In this document: in pieces, positions 54,622 to 62,806 of the stretch
How the letters are laid out: each line of letters opens with the position of its first letter
How positions within the stretch are numbered: the first letter of the stretch is position 1
Assembly (NCBI GenBank): GCA_963737145.1
Contig: CAVTRO010000007.1
Coordinates: 372,001 to 436,000, forward strand
Reading direction: 5' to 3'
Source: AP-15 sp963737145
GTDB taxonomy: Bacteria > Pseudomonadota > Alphaproteobacteria > ATCC43930 > CGMCC-115725
Length of the DNA stretch: 64,000 bases
Program-made: the position numbers and the translations under genes
Notes under the pieces: generated by a model
What the model saw: only the letters and a program-made list of their open reading frames with translations
What the model was told of the DNA's origin: nothing
Database searches by the model: none

Positions 54622-55470
54622 TCAGTAGCTCGGCTTGGACGCAAACGGCGTGAGCTGCAGTTCGTGCGTCCAGCACGACCGGTCCTGGGTGTGCAGGTAC
54701 CAGTATGCTTCGGCGATCTTGACGGGGTTGATGATCAGGTCGCGGCGGTTCTGATTGCGGGGCAGGGCTCGGCTGCCGGGCGAGTCGATCGATCCGTCGA
54801 TGATAATGTTGGCGACGTGCACGCCGTGCTCGGAATATTCCTCGGTCAGCACCTGGGCCAGGGTGCGCATCAGCACTCGGGGATAGTACAGCGACTGCCC
54901 GGTGATCCGCTTCTTGCCGCGCAAAGAACTGGAGTTGTTCGAGAAGAAAAACGAGCCCGCGCCCTTTTTGCGCATCGCCGGCAGCACTTCCTTGGCGACC
55001 AGGAATGGCCCGCGGGCGGAGATGTGCAGCCCGGTATCGAGGATCTCGACGGGGACGTATTCGAGGAGTTCCTTGTCGGGCGGCAGGTCGCGGCCCTCCA
55101 GATAGCCGGCGTTGTAGATCAGCACGTCGGGGTCGCCGGCGTCGCGGCGGATCGTCGCGAAAGCCGACGAGATCAACTCCTCCGAGACAAGGTCCAGCTC
55201 GACGATCATGCACTCGCCGCCCTGTTCTCGGATTGCCGCCGCCAGCCGCGCGGCGTTGCCTTCCCGCCGGGTCGTCAATACCGTGAAGAAACCTTCCTGC
55301 GCGAATTTCTGCGCGACGGCGCCGCCTACGCCCCAGCGCACGCCGACCTCGACATCGCTGTCGTCGACCGGACGGCCATGCGCCAGCAAGGTGTTTCGGC
55401 CCTCGGCCTGCCATTTCGAGGTGGCCCCGATCACCACGGCGATCTGCTTGCCCTTCGTGTTCGTTTTCAT
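54622..55470 (-). CDS. SDR-like oxidoreductase with insertion in the nucleotide-binding loop
   Basis: Rossmann-fold protein of 282 residues. The first strand and glycine loop are split: VVIGATSKWQAEG at about 12-24, about 15 polar residues (HGRPVDDSDVEVG), and then WGVGGAVAQKFAQEGFFTV. In ordinary SDRs GATS would lead directly to GxG. Later blocks are degenerate versions of SDR motifs: DVLIYNAGYLEG for NNAG, SFFFSNNSSS for the Ser site, and SLYYPRVLMRTLAQ where YxxxK is expected but Lys is replaced by Arg/Leu context. The reading is intact. Cofactor and substrate are unknown; upstream of DUF488. Confidence 0.75.
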   Translation of the reverse strand: MKTNTKGKQIAVVIGATSKWQAEGRNTLLAHGRPVDDSDVEVGVRWGVGGAVAQKFAQEGFFTVLTTRREGNAARLAAAIREQGGECMIVELDLVSEELISSAFATIRRDAGDPDVLIYNAGYLEGRDLPPDKELLEYVPVEILDTGLHISARGPFLVAKEVLPAMRKKGAGSFFFSNNSSSLRGKKRITGQSLYYPRVLMRTLAQVLTEEYSEHGVHVANIIIDGSIDSPGSRALPRNQNRRDLIINPVKIAEAYWYLHTQDRSCWTHELQLTPFASKPSY

Positions 55471-55530
55471 CCGGAAACCCGCTTTGTTCCGCCACCTGGC
55501 TCAGGACTGTCGGACATTGTCGGTCCGTAG

Positions 55531-55556
55531 GGCGGATAAGCAAAGCGCAATCCGCC
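55531..55556. repeat. REP-like palindrome (GGCGGAT ... ATCCGCC)
   Basis: Seven-base arms at 55531-55537 and 55550-55556 with AAGCAAAGCGCA between. This is the widespread GGCGGATTAGCG...AATCCGCC intergenic repeat type. It lies between two minus-strand genes (gap 55471-55578). Confidence 0.6.
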
Positions 55557-55578
55557 AGCCTCGGTCGCGCTGGCCTTT

Positions 55579-55905
55579 CTACGCGTCCCCCGGCGGCTTT
55601 TGGAGCATTGCGACACCGCGCCCGCGTACCTGCTTGGCGACCGTGTCGGCGAGCAGGCTCATCATCCAGGGCAGGTGGATCTCGATGCGAACCGTGTCGT
55701 CCAGCACCTCGATCGCGCCGGTGATCGTTTGCCACATTGCCGACACGTTGAAGTTGAGGCGATCCTGGTCCCAGGTGTAGTCGAGCGAGCTGATGAGGCC
55801 GGCAAGTTCGGGGCGCAGGCGGCCGATCCCGCTGTCGAGCCGGCGCTTTGCCTCCTGGCGGCCGAGCCGGTGCGGGATCGAAACGATGAGAGGATGCTGG
55901 GACAT
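55579..55905 (-). CDS. Polyhydroxyalkanoic acid system family protein
   Basis: Small soluble protein of 108 residues matching the polyhydroxyalkanoate-system family (PHA_gran_rgn): VSIPHRLGRQEAKRRLDSGI at the N-terminus, then SAMWQTITGAIEVLDDTVRI and EIHLPWMMSLLADTV. Members are thought to associate with PHA granules or their regulation, but direct evidence is limited. ATG at 55905 with ribosome site GAGAAG. Single gene; no phaC or phasin is in the window. Confidence 0.78.
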   Translation of the reverse strand: MSQHPLIVSIPHRLGRQEAKRRLDSGIGRLRPELAGLISSLDYTWDQDRLNFNVSAMWQTITGAIEVLDDTVRIEIHLPWMMSLLADTVAKQVRGRGVAMLQKPPGDA

Positions 55906-56026
55906 CGGGGCTTCTCCAATCTAGGTGGTGACGCAAAGGGCAAACACCAGAATTACCGCTATACCGCCTTTTTAGGGCCGGAATCGCCCTTAACCTGCTG
56001 CGTTTTCGCCGAGGGAGGAGCGGGGG

Positions 56027-56873
56027 ATGTTGAGCCGCAGAGAATTGGGCGGGGGTCTTGCCGCTGGCGCGGTATTTCGCCGGCGTGGGCCCGAGCCGCC
56101 GGCGACGCCGCCGCAGCCGGCCAAGGAGCCCAATCTCGCTCGCATCCTGCGCACCCGGAAATTACGCGTTGGCGGGCCTGTGGGCGAGGAACCCTTTTTT
56201 TACAAGAATTCCGGAAATGGGCAATGGAGCGGCATTTTGGCCGCGATGGCGGGGGATCTGGCGGCGGCGCTCGGGGTCGAGCTCGCCATCGTCGAAACAA
56301 ATTGGGCCGAGATGGTGACCAACCTGAACGCCGGCAAGATCGATCTCGCCTACGGTCCCAGCCCGACCGCACAGCGCGCGATGTTCGCGGATTTCTCCAC
56401 TCCGTTGTTCCACGACACCTATGGGATCCTCGCCCGGAATGGCTTTGCGCCAAAGAGCTGGGCCGAACTCAACGTGCCGGAAACTCTGGTGGCCGTCGAT
56501 ACCGGCTCGGCACGCGAAGAGGCGGTCCGACGCTTTGCCGGAAATGCCGCGATCACCGGGTTCAAGACCCGCGAGGAGGCACTGCTCTGCAGTTCAATCC
56601 GGTCGCGCCGATTGCTTTGTCGCGACGGTTTTCTTTGCCCTGGCAGCCCTGAAAAAGAACCCGCAGATCGGCGAACTTGTCGTGCCTACCCCGCAGCTGC
56701 GTGCCGGCCGCTGCCCGGCGGTGCCATATGACGATGACCGCCGCTTCCGCGGGGTCATCGATGCTTGGAGCGAAGACAATCGCGGAACCGGTCAGATCCG
56801 AAATTGGATCATGGCGGGGCTTGCCAAGCACGGCATCGAGCCGAGCGACCTGCCGCCTGACGTCTCATTCTGA
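56027..56873 (+). pseudogene. Amino-acid-type ABC substrate-binding protein, frameshifted
   Basis: Periplasmic binding protein (SBP_bac_3 type). ATG at 56027 follows GGGGG; the N-terminus SRRELGGGLAAGAVFRRR looks like a damaged Tat signal. Body: ILRTRKLRVGGPVGEEPFFY and FADFSTPLFHDTYGILARNG, to FKTREEAL near 56580. A shift then gives AVQSGRADCFVATVFFALAA, PQIGELVVPTPQLRAGRC and a natural end at 56873. Its 3' end overlaps the opposing glycosylase ORF. Confidence 0.8.
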
Positions 56874-57722
56874 TCCACGAGCTTGTCGCGCAGGCGGGCG
56901 AGCCGATAGCCGAGCGCGAGATAGGCGCCCCATGAGGATCGCTCGGCGGCAAAAGCGGCAGCATCGCAACCGTATCGCTCGCGCAAATAGGCGCTCACCG
57001 AGCTATCGACCGGGATGCGGCTGAAATCGTGCAGCAGCACACGGCAATGCGCCGCCGCATAGGGACCGATGCCGTAAAGAGTGAGCAGGTAATCGTGGTC
57101 CAACCGCTCGGGCCAGCCGTCGCCCGATGGCGTGATCGCGCCGTCTTCGAGCATCTGTCGCGTCGCCGCCGTCAGTGTGCGCGCGCGGAACCCAAGCTTT
57201 GCTTCTACCCGCAGCCGTTCCTCGCCATAGTCGAGCAACGCCGCAGGTCCGGGGAAGCTGCCGCCGCCCGGCTCGGCGACAAGCGCCGCCACCATCCGGC
57301 ACGTCGCCGACCAGTTCGTGTTGATCGTCAGCACGGTCTTGACGAAGTCTTCGTAAAAGGACGAGCCGCGCAGCATCCGGCCGCCGCCGCGTTCGATCAG
57401 CTGCGCGACCTCCGGCAAAGCCGCAATCGCCGGCGCCGGCTCCCAATCGGCGGAGAGCCACCGCCGCACCCGGCGCCAGGACCTCCGGTCGCGTCATCGG
57501 CGCCGAAACCCCTGCCAGCCGACGGCTAACCGCGTCCGGGCCATGCTGAGCGACCTCTATCGTGCCGAGCCGATCACCGATTCTCTCGGTGCGGGCGAGC
57601 CGGCCGCCTTCCGGGTCCCACTGCCACGGCGCAAGATAGACCCAGCCGTGGCTGGCGACCGTCAGCGCGAGATCGATCGGCCAGCGAAATTCGAGAACCG
57701 CCTGCTGCTCGGGGCGGATCAG
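56792..57722 (-). pseudogene. HhH-GPD base-excision DNA glycosylase, frameshifted
   Basis: DNA glycosylase of the 3-methyladenine/8-oxoguanine superfamily. N-part in one frame: VLEFRWPIDLALTVASHGWV, GRLARTERIGDRLG, to TRPEVL. One extra base near 57483 shifts the frame, then RRWLSADWEPAPAIAALPEV, GRMLRGSSFYEDFVKTVLTI, the helix-hairpin-helix TLYGIGPYAAAHC and the catalytic-Asp region RIPVDSSVSAYL. No standard start codon is found at the 5' end, though GGAGG lies before a CTG at 57722. The stop region overlaps the binding-protein gene. Confidence 0.75.
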
Positions 57723-59016
57723 GCGGCCTCCAATGCCTGCGACAGATCGGCGAGGATATCCTCCTCGTGCTCGATCCCGATCGACAGCCGGACATAATTT
57801 TCGTCGACCCCGGTCTGCAGTTGCTCTTCCGGGGACAGCTGCGAATGCGTCGTCGTCGCCGGATGGATCGCCAGACTGCGCGCGTCGCCAATATTCGCGA
57901 CGTGGTAGAACATCTGCAGAGCATCGATAAAGCGGCGGCCGGCCTCGAGACCGCCCTTCAGCTCGAAGCCGACAAGCCCGCCATAGCCGCCTTTCAGATA
58001 GGCATCGGCCCGGCGCCGCATCTCACCGGTCATCTGGTTCGGATAGATGACCCGCGTGACTTTGGGATGCTCGGACAGAAATTTCGCGACGGCCGCTGCA
58101 TTGGTGCAATGCGCGCGCATGCGCAGTGGCAAGCGTCTCGAGCCCCTGGATGAACAGGAAGGCGTTGAACGGGCTCATCGGCGCGCCGAGGTCGCGCAGC
58201 AAGGTGACCCGCATTTTGAGGATGTAGGCGATCGGGCCCAGGGGCTTGGCCGCCTGCGTCCACACCGCGCCGTGATAGCTCGGGTCCGGCTGGTTCAAGA
58301 GCGGGAAACGGTCGGCGTGCTTTTCCCAGTCGAAATTGCCGCCGTCGACGACGATGCCCGCCGATCGAATTGCCGTGACCGCCGATATACTTCGTCGTCG
58401 AATACATGACGATCGCGGCGCCGTGTTCGAGCGGCCGGCACAGTACCGGAGCCGCTGTATTGTCGATGATCAGCGGCACGCCGAGCTCGCGGCCGATCTT
58501 GGCGACCTCGGCGATCGGGAACACTTCGAGCTTCGGGTTCGGCAGGGTCTCGGCGTAATAGCAGCGGGTCCGCTCGTCGGTCGCGCGCCGGAAGTTCTCG
58601 GGATCGGCCGGGTCGACAAAGCGCACCTCCATCCCCATCGTCTTCATCATCGTATTGAGGAACAGGTTCCAGGTGCCGCCGTAGAGGTCGGTGGAGCTGA
58701 CAAAATTGTCCCCCGCCTGGCAGATGTTCTGCACCGCGAACAGCGAGGCAGCCTGGCCCGAGGCGAGGGCTAGCGCAGCGACGCCGCCATCGAGCGCGGC
58801 GACGCGCTCTTCGAGCACCGCCGTGGTCGGGTTCATGATGCGGGTGTAGATGTTTCCGAGTTCCGCCAGCCCGAACAGGTTCGCGGCATGCTGCGAGTCG
58901 CGGAACTGGTAGCTCGTCGTCTGGTAGATCGGGACCGCTACGGCGTTGGTCGCCGGGTCGCTCCGGTACCCCGCATGGAGCACGAGTGTTTCCGGATGCT
59001 GGCTCTTGGTCGGCAT
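57719..59016 (-). pseudogene. metY: O-acetylhomoserine sulfhydrylase with two frameshifts
   Basis: PLP enzyme making homocysteine from O-acetylhomoserine and sulfide. ATG 59016 reads QHPETLVLHAGYRSDPATNA, YQTTSYQFRDSQHAANLFGL and VMYSTTKYIGGHGNSIGG with the PLP Lys. One base too many near 58356 and another near 58110 divide the rest into three frames: VVDGGNFDWEKHADRFPLLN, then MRAHCTNAAAVAKFLSEHP and HVANIGDARSLAIHPATTTH. The end is normal. Apart from the two indels the gene is complete, so sequence error is a real possibility. No SAM-II riboswitch was found upstream. Confidence 0.85.
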
Positions 59017-59160
59017 GCAAATCTCCGTGGAAGGGCGGCGCCGGGTCGGCACTTTGCCATGGCGAGGGCCGCAGGAACAGCGGGGTTCGGTTTGGTATGG
59101 ATAAAGCCGCGCCGGACTGGCGTTTATCCGGTATGCGGTTGCGCTATCGGACAGGTCAGA

Positions 59161-60037
59161 GTGAGCCAAGACGACACCAGCGTCGGCGTCCAGATCCCGT
59201 CCGAGGCGACAGTCGGCGAACTGCGCGACGCCGCCGCTCAATGCACCGGCTGCGATCTGTACGAGAACGCCACACAGACGGTGTTCGGCGAAGGACCGGA
59301 GAGCGCCCGGGTCATGCTGGTCGGCGAGCAGCCGGGCGATGCCGAGGACCTCGCCGGTCACCCTTTCGTCGGACCCGCCGGAAAGCTGTTGGACCGCTGC
59401 CTCGTCGGAGGCGGGGATCGACCGCAAGCAGACCTACGTCACCAATGTGGTCAAACACTTCAAATGGGTGCCGCGCGGCCCACGGCGGATTCACAGCAAA
59501 CCGGGCGCGGTCGAAATCGAGGCCTGCTTTCCGTGGCTCGAGGCGGAGATCAGCGTCGTCAAGCCGCAAATCGTCGTGGCGCTCGGCGCGACCGCGGCGC
59601 AGGCCTTGTTCGGCAGGGCTTTTCGCGTGACCCGAGACCGCGGCCGGCTCGTGCCCTTTGCACTGGCCCCTCGCGCGCTCGCGACAGTTCATCCCTCGGC
59701 ATTGCTGCGCGCCTCGGACGAAGAGACCCGCCGCCGCGAGATCGCGCGTTTCATCGAGGATTTGCGCCAGGTCGCGGCGATCCTGGCGGGGAAAGTAACG
59801 GTGAAACCCACGCTCGGCTGGGTCTCGGCCGCGGTCGGCTGCACCGTTGTTCTCGTGATCGGCTTTTTTATCGCGGCGCTGTGGACCGGCATCGGCGATT
59901 CCGAGATCAGCGGCGCCGGGTGGCTTGCAATGGGGTTGGGGGTCGTCGTCACCCTCGCCTTAGGGATCGGGCTGATGGCGCTGGTCTTTATCAGCAGCCG
60001 GCGCGGCTATGACGAGATCGGCCGCAGAGACGGCTGA
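59161..60037 (+). pseudogene. udgX: UdgX-type uracil-DNA glycosylase with membrane tail, frameshifted
   Basis: Iron-sulfur uracil-DNA glycosylase. GTG 59161 leads to CTGCDLYENATQTVFGEGPE (cluster Cys) and VMLVGEQPGDAEDLAGHPFV. One extra base near 59397 shifts the frame; then YVTNVVKHFKWVPRGPRRIH, the RRIH loop typical of UdgX whose His crosslinks to the uracil site, and LATVHPSALLRA. After the enzyme, without a stop, two hydrophobic helices follow (CTVVLVIGFFIAALW; WLAMGLGVVVTLALGIGLMA). The tail may be a separate gene starting at GTG 59802 after GGGGAAAG. Confidence 0.8.
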
Positions 60038-60199
60038 GGAACGTATTGCGACTGAAACGAAATTAACCGTAGTTTCGGCAGTAACTCCACCTTAGGTTAA
60101 TTCGGCGGCCTGCGATGCCTGCATTTGTCGAAATGTTGCTTGCGCTTCGGGGCGAACCCGTTGCAACCTGATGTGGCGCGGTGCACAGGGGAACGTGCG

Positions 60200-60652
60200 T
60201 TGAAGAGGTCGGCAAAAGAGTTGGAGGAGCCCAGTTCGGCTCCGAAATACGGGCGCGGCACCGGCGTGCCAAACCCGATAGACGTGCATGTCGGCGGCCG
60301 CATCAGAATGCGCCGCCTGCTGTTGGGGATGAACCAGGAGACGCTCGCCAACGCGCTCGGCCTCACCTTTCAGCAGGTGCAGAAATACGAGGGCGGCGCC
60401 AACCGCGTAAGCGCGTCCCGGCTGTCGGCAATGGCGGAAATCCTGAGCGTGCCGATTTCTTATTTTTTTGGCGATCTGCGGCCCGACGATGCCGAGATCA
60501 GCCCCGAGGACCGGCAATGGCGGGAGTACCTCCAGCGGCCCGAGACGATCGAATTCATCCGGCTCTATTACGCGATCCCCGACCCGAAGATCCGGCGCCA
60601 GTTTCTCGACATGGCCAAGACGGTCGCCGAATCATTCGAGGCGAAACCGTAA
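60200..60652 (+). CDS. XRE-family transcriptional regulator
   Basis: Helix-turn-helix regulator of 150 residues from TTG 60200 (a start at 60125 is less likely). The HTH is RRLLLGMNQETLANALGLTF followed by QQVQKYEGGANRVSASRL. The C-terminal half (YLQRPETIEFIRLYYAIPDP) is the short helical domain found in the alphaproteobacterial family whose members regulate cell-cycle or stress genes. The target is unknown. A hairpin overlaps its stop codon. Confidence 0.9.
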   Translation: MKRSAKELEEPSSAPKYGRGTGVPNPIDVHVGGRIRMRRLLLGMNQETLANALGLTFQQVQKYEGGANRVSASRLSAMAEILSVPISYFFGDLRPDDAEISPEDRQWREYLQRPETIEFIRLYYAIPDPKIRRQFLDMAKTVAESFEAKP

Positions 60653-60675
60653 ATCCTTCCCAAAGAAAGGGTTTA
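60649..60675 (+). terminator. Possible terminator hairpin at the end of the XRE gene
   Basis: GTAAATCCTT pairs with AAGGGTTTAC (one G-T pair) around a CCCAAAGA loop, starting at the stop codon. There is no strong T run after it, so it could also be a mRNA-stabilising hairpin. Confidence 0.4.
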
Positions 60676-60800
60676 CTCAATCGTCTTGGCCGGGCTTGAC
60701 CCTGATCTTTGCTCACAAGTCCTGCATCGGATAATCATGTCTAGTCGCCGTATCGGCTCAACCCGGAACGGGCGCATCAGAGGCTGCATTGGCGACGGTG

Positions 60801-60917
60801 CGTGCTTCGAGACGCGCTCTGCGAGCGCTCCTCAGCATGAGGTAAGCCGTTGCTGGTATTGATGAATGTGCTCACCTTGAGGAGGCCGCACAGCGGCCGT
60901 CTCGAAGGGCGCACGGC
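60801..60917. repeat. Inverted pair of REP-like elements (CTTCGAGACG...CTCCTCAGCATGAGG)
   Basis: Copy 1 at about 60801-60843 and copy 2, reversed, at about 60871-60917 share CTTCGAGACG and CTCCTCA blocks. Each resembles a dispersed repeat that I recall as frequent in Bradyrhizobium genomes. Together they can fold into a long hairpin. They occupy the 330-base gap between the XRE gene and glmS, which has no other feature. Confidence 0.65.
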
Positions 60918-60980
60918 ATTGATCCAGGTCTCTTTTTCCCCGTGGTGAATGTGTCTGCACTAGGCCTTGCGAGCTGATGG

Positions 60981-62806
60981 CTATTCTACGGTGACGCTTT
61001 TCGCCAGATTGCGCGGCTGATCGACATCCGTGCCCTTTGAGGACGGCGACGTGGTAGGCGAGGAGCTGGATCGGGATCGCGTAGAGGAGGGGGGCGACAA
61101 ACGGGTCGCAGTTCGGCACCGCGATTCCGAAGGCGAGCCGGTCGGCGAGCCGGGCTACCCCGGCTGCATCGGAGATCATCACGACGCGGCCGCCGCGGGC
61201 CATGACTTCCTCGACATTGCCGAGGGTCTTCTCGAACAAGATCGTCGTGCGGCGCCAGCACGATGACCGGCACGTTCTCGTCAATCAGCGCAATGGGCCC
61301 GTGCTTCATCTCGCCGGCGGCATAGCCTTCGGCGTGGATGTACGAGATCTCCTTCAGCTTGAGCGCGCCTTCGAGCGCCAGCGGATAGGCGCTGCCGCGG
61401 CCGAGATAGAGCACGTCGCGCGCCTCGGCGATCTCGACGGCGATCTCGCGGATCCGCTCGTCGTGGTTCAATACGTCGCTGGCGCGCGACGGGATCTCGG
61501 TCATGACGCCGACCAGTTCCGCCTCGCGCTGGTGGCTGATGGCACCCCGGGCCCGCGCCAGCGCAACGGTGAACGAGGCGAGGACGGCGAGCTGCGTCGT
61601 AAAGGCCTTGGTCGAGGCGACGCCGATCTCGGGGCCGGCCAATGTCGGCAACACGACATCGGCCTCGCGGGCGATCGAGCTCTCGGGCTGGTTGACGACG
61701 GCGATGATCTTTTGTGCCTGCGCCTTGGCGTAACGCAACGCCGCCAAGGTGTCGGCGGTCTCGCCCGATTGTGAAACGAAGATCGCCGCGCCGCCACGGG
61801 GCATCGCCGGCGCGCGGTAGCGGAACTCCGAGGCGATGTCGATCTCGACCGAGATGCGCGCGATCCGTTCGAGCCAGTATTTGGCGACGATACAGGCGTG
61901 GTAGGCGGTGCCGCAGGCGATCATCGTCACCCGCTGCAGCTCGCCCAATGCAAAGGGCAACTCCGGCAGATGCACGGTGCGGGTCGCCGGGTTGATCAGG
62001 GCGTTCAACGTGTCGCCGATCACCGCCGGCTGCTCGAAAATCTCCTTCAGCATGAAGTGGCGGTAATTGCCTTTGCCGATCAGCGCGCCCGAGGCGGCGG
62101 ATTCGCGGATCGGGCGCTGTACTTCATTATTGGCGGCGTCGAAAATGGTCACCGCTCGCGACGTGACGACCGCCCAGTCGCCCTCTTCGAGATAGGTGAT
62201 GCGGCGGGTCAGCGGCGCCAGCGCCAACGCGTCGGAGCCGAGGAACATCTCGCCGTCGCCATAGCCGATGGCGAGCGGGCTGCCGCGGCGGGCGCCGATC
62301 AGCAAATCGTGCTCGCCGGCGAACAGAAAAGCGAGCGCAAACGCGCCGTCGAGCCGCGCCAACGTCTTGGCCACCGCCTCGCGGGGCGACAGGCCCTGAT
62401 CGAGAAAATGGGTCGCGAGGATTGCCACGGCCTCGGTGTCGGTATCGGTGCGGAAGACGTGGCCGAGCCCTTCAAGCTCATGCCGCAAGGCCTGGAAATT
62501 CTCGATGATGCCATTGTGGACGACCGCGACGCGGCCGGTGGCGATCGGGTGGGCATTGGTCTCGGTCGGCAGCCCGTGGGTCGCCCAGCGGGTGTGCCCG
62601 ATGCCGATCGCCCCCTGCACCGGCTGATCATCGAGCCGCCGGGCGAGGTTGGTGAGCTTGCCCTCGGCGCGGCGGCATTCGATGCGCCCGTCGACCAGGG
62701 TCGCAATGCCGGCCGAGTCATAGCCGCGGTATTCGAGGCGGCGCAGACCTTCGAGCAGTCCCGTCGCGACCGTATCCCTGGCGATGATGCCGATGATGCC
62801 GCACAT
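60981..62806 (-). CDS. glmS: Glucosamine-fructose-6-phosphate aminotransferase (two frameshifts near the end)
   Basis: Makes glucosamine 6-phosphate from fructose 6-phosphate and glutamine for peptidoglycan and lipopolysaccharide. MCGIIGIIARDTVAT carries the N-terminal catalytic Cys, followed by a glutaminase domain and two SIS domains (CGTAYHACIVAKYWLER; GSAYPLALEGALKLKEISYI). As given, an extra base near 61238 and another at 61033-61035 divide the last 90 codons. Corrected, the reading is FEKTLGNVEEVMARGG, YHVAVLKG and TDVDQPRNLAKSVTVE with TAG at 60981, the exact family ending. glmS is normally essential, so indel errors are likely. It overlaps glmU (TGATG). Confidence 0.9.

Noticed and set aside
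54020..55936. A 638-residue ORF covering DUF488 and the SDR
   Set aside because: Only its last 192 residues are DUF488; the rest is the SDR gene read in the wrong frame.
59017..59160. SAM-II type riboswitch upstream of metY
   Set aside because: The leader shows none of the conserved SAM-II blocks or its pseudoknot; only an ordinary GC-rich leader and a GGAG site are seen.
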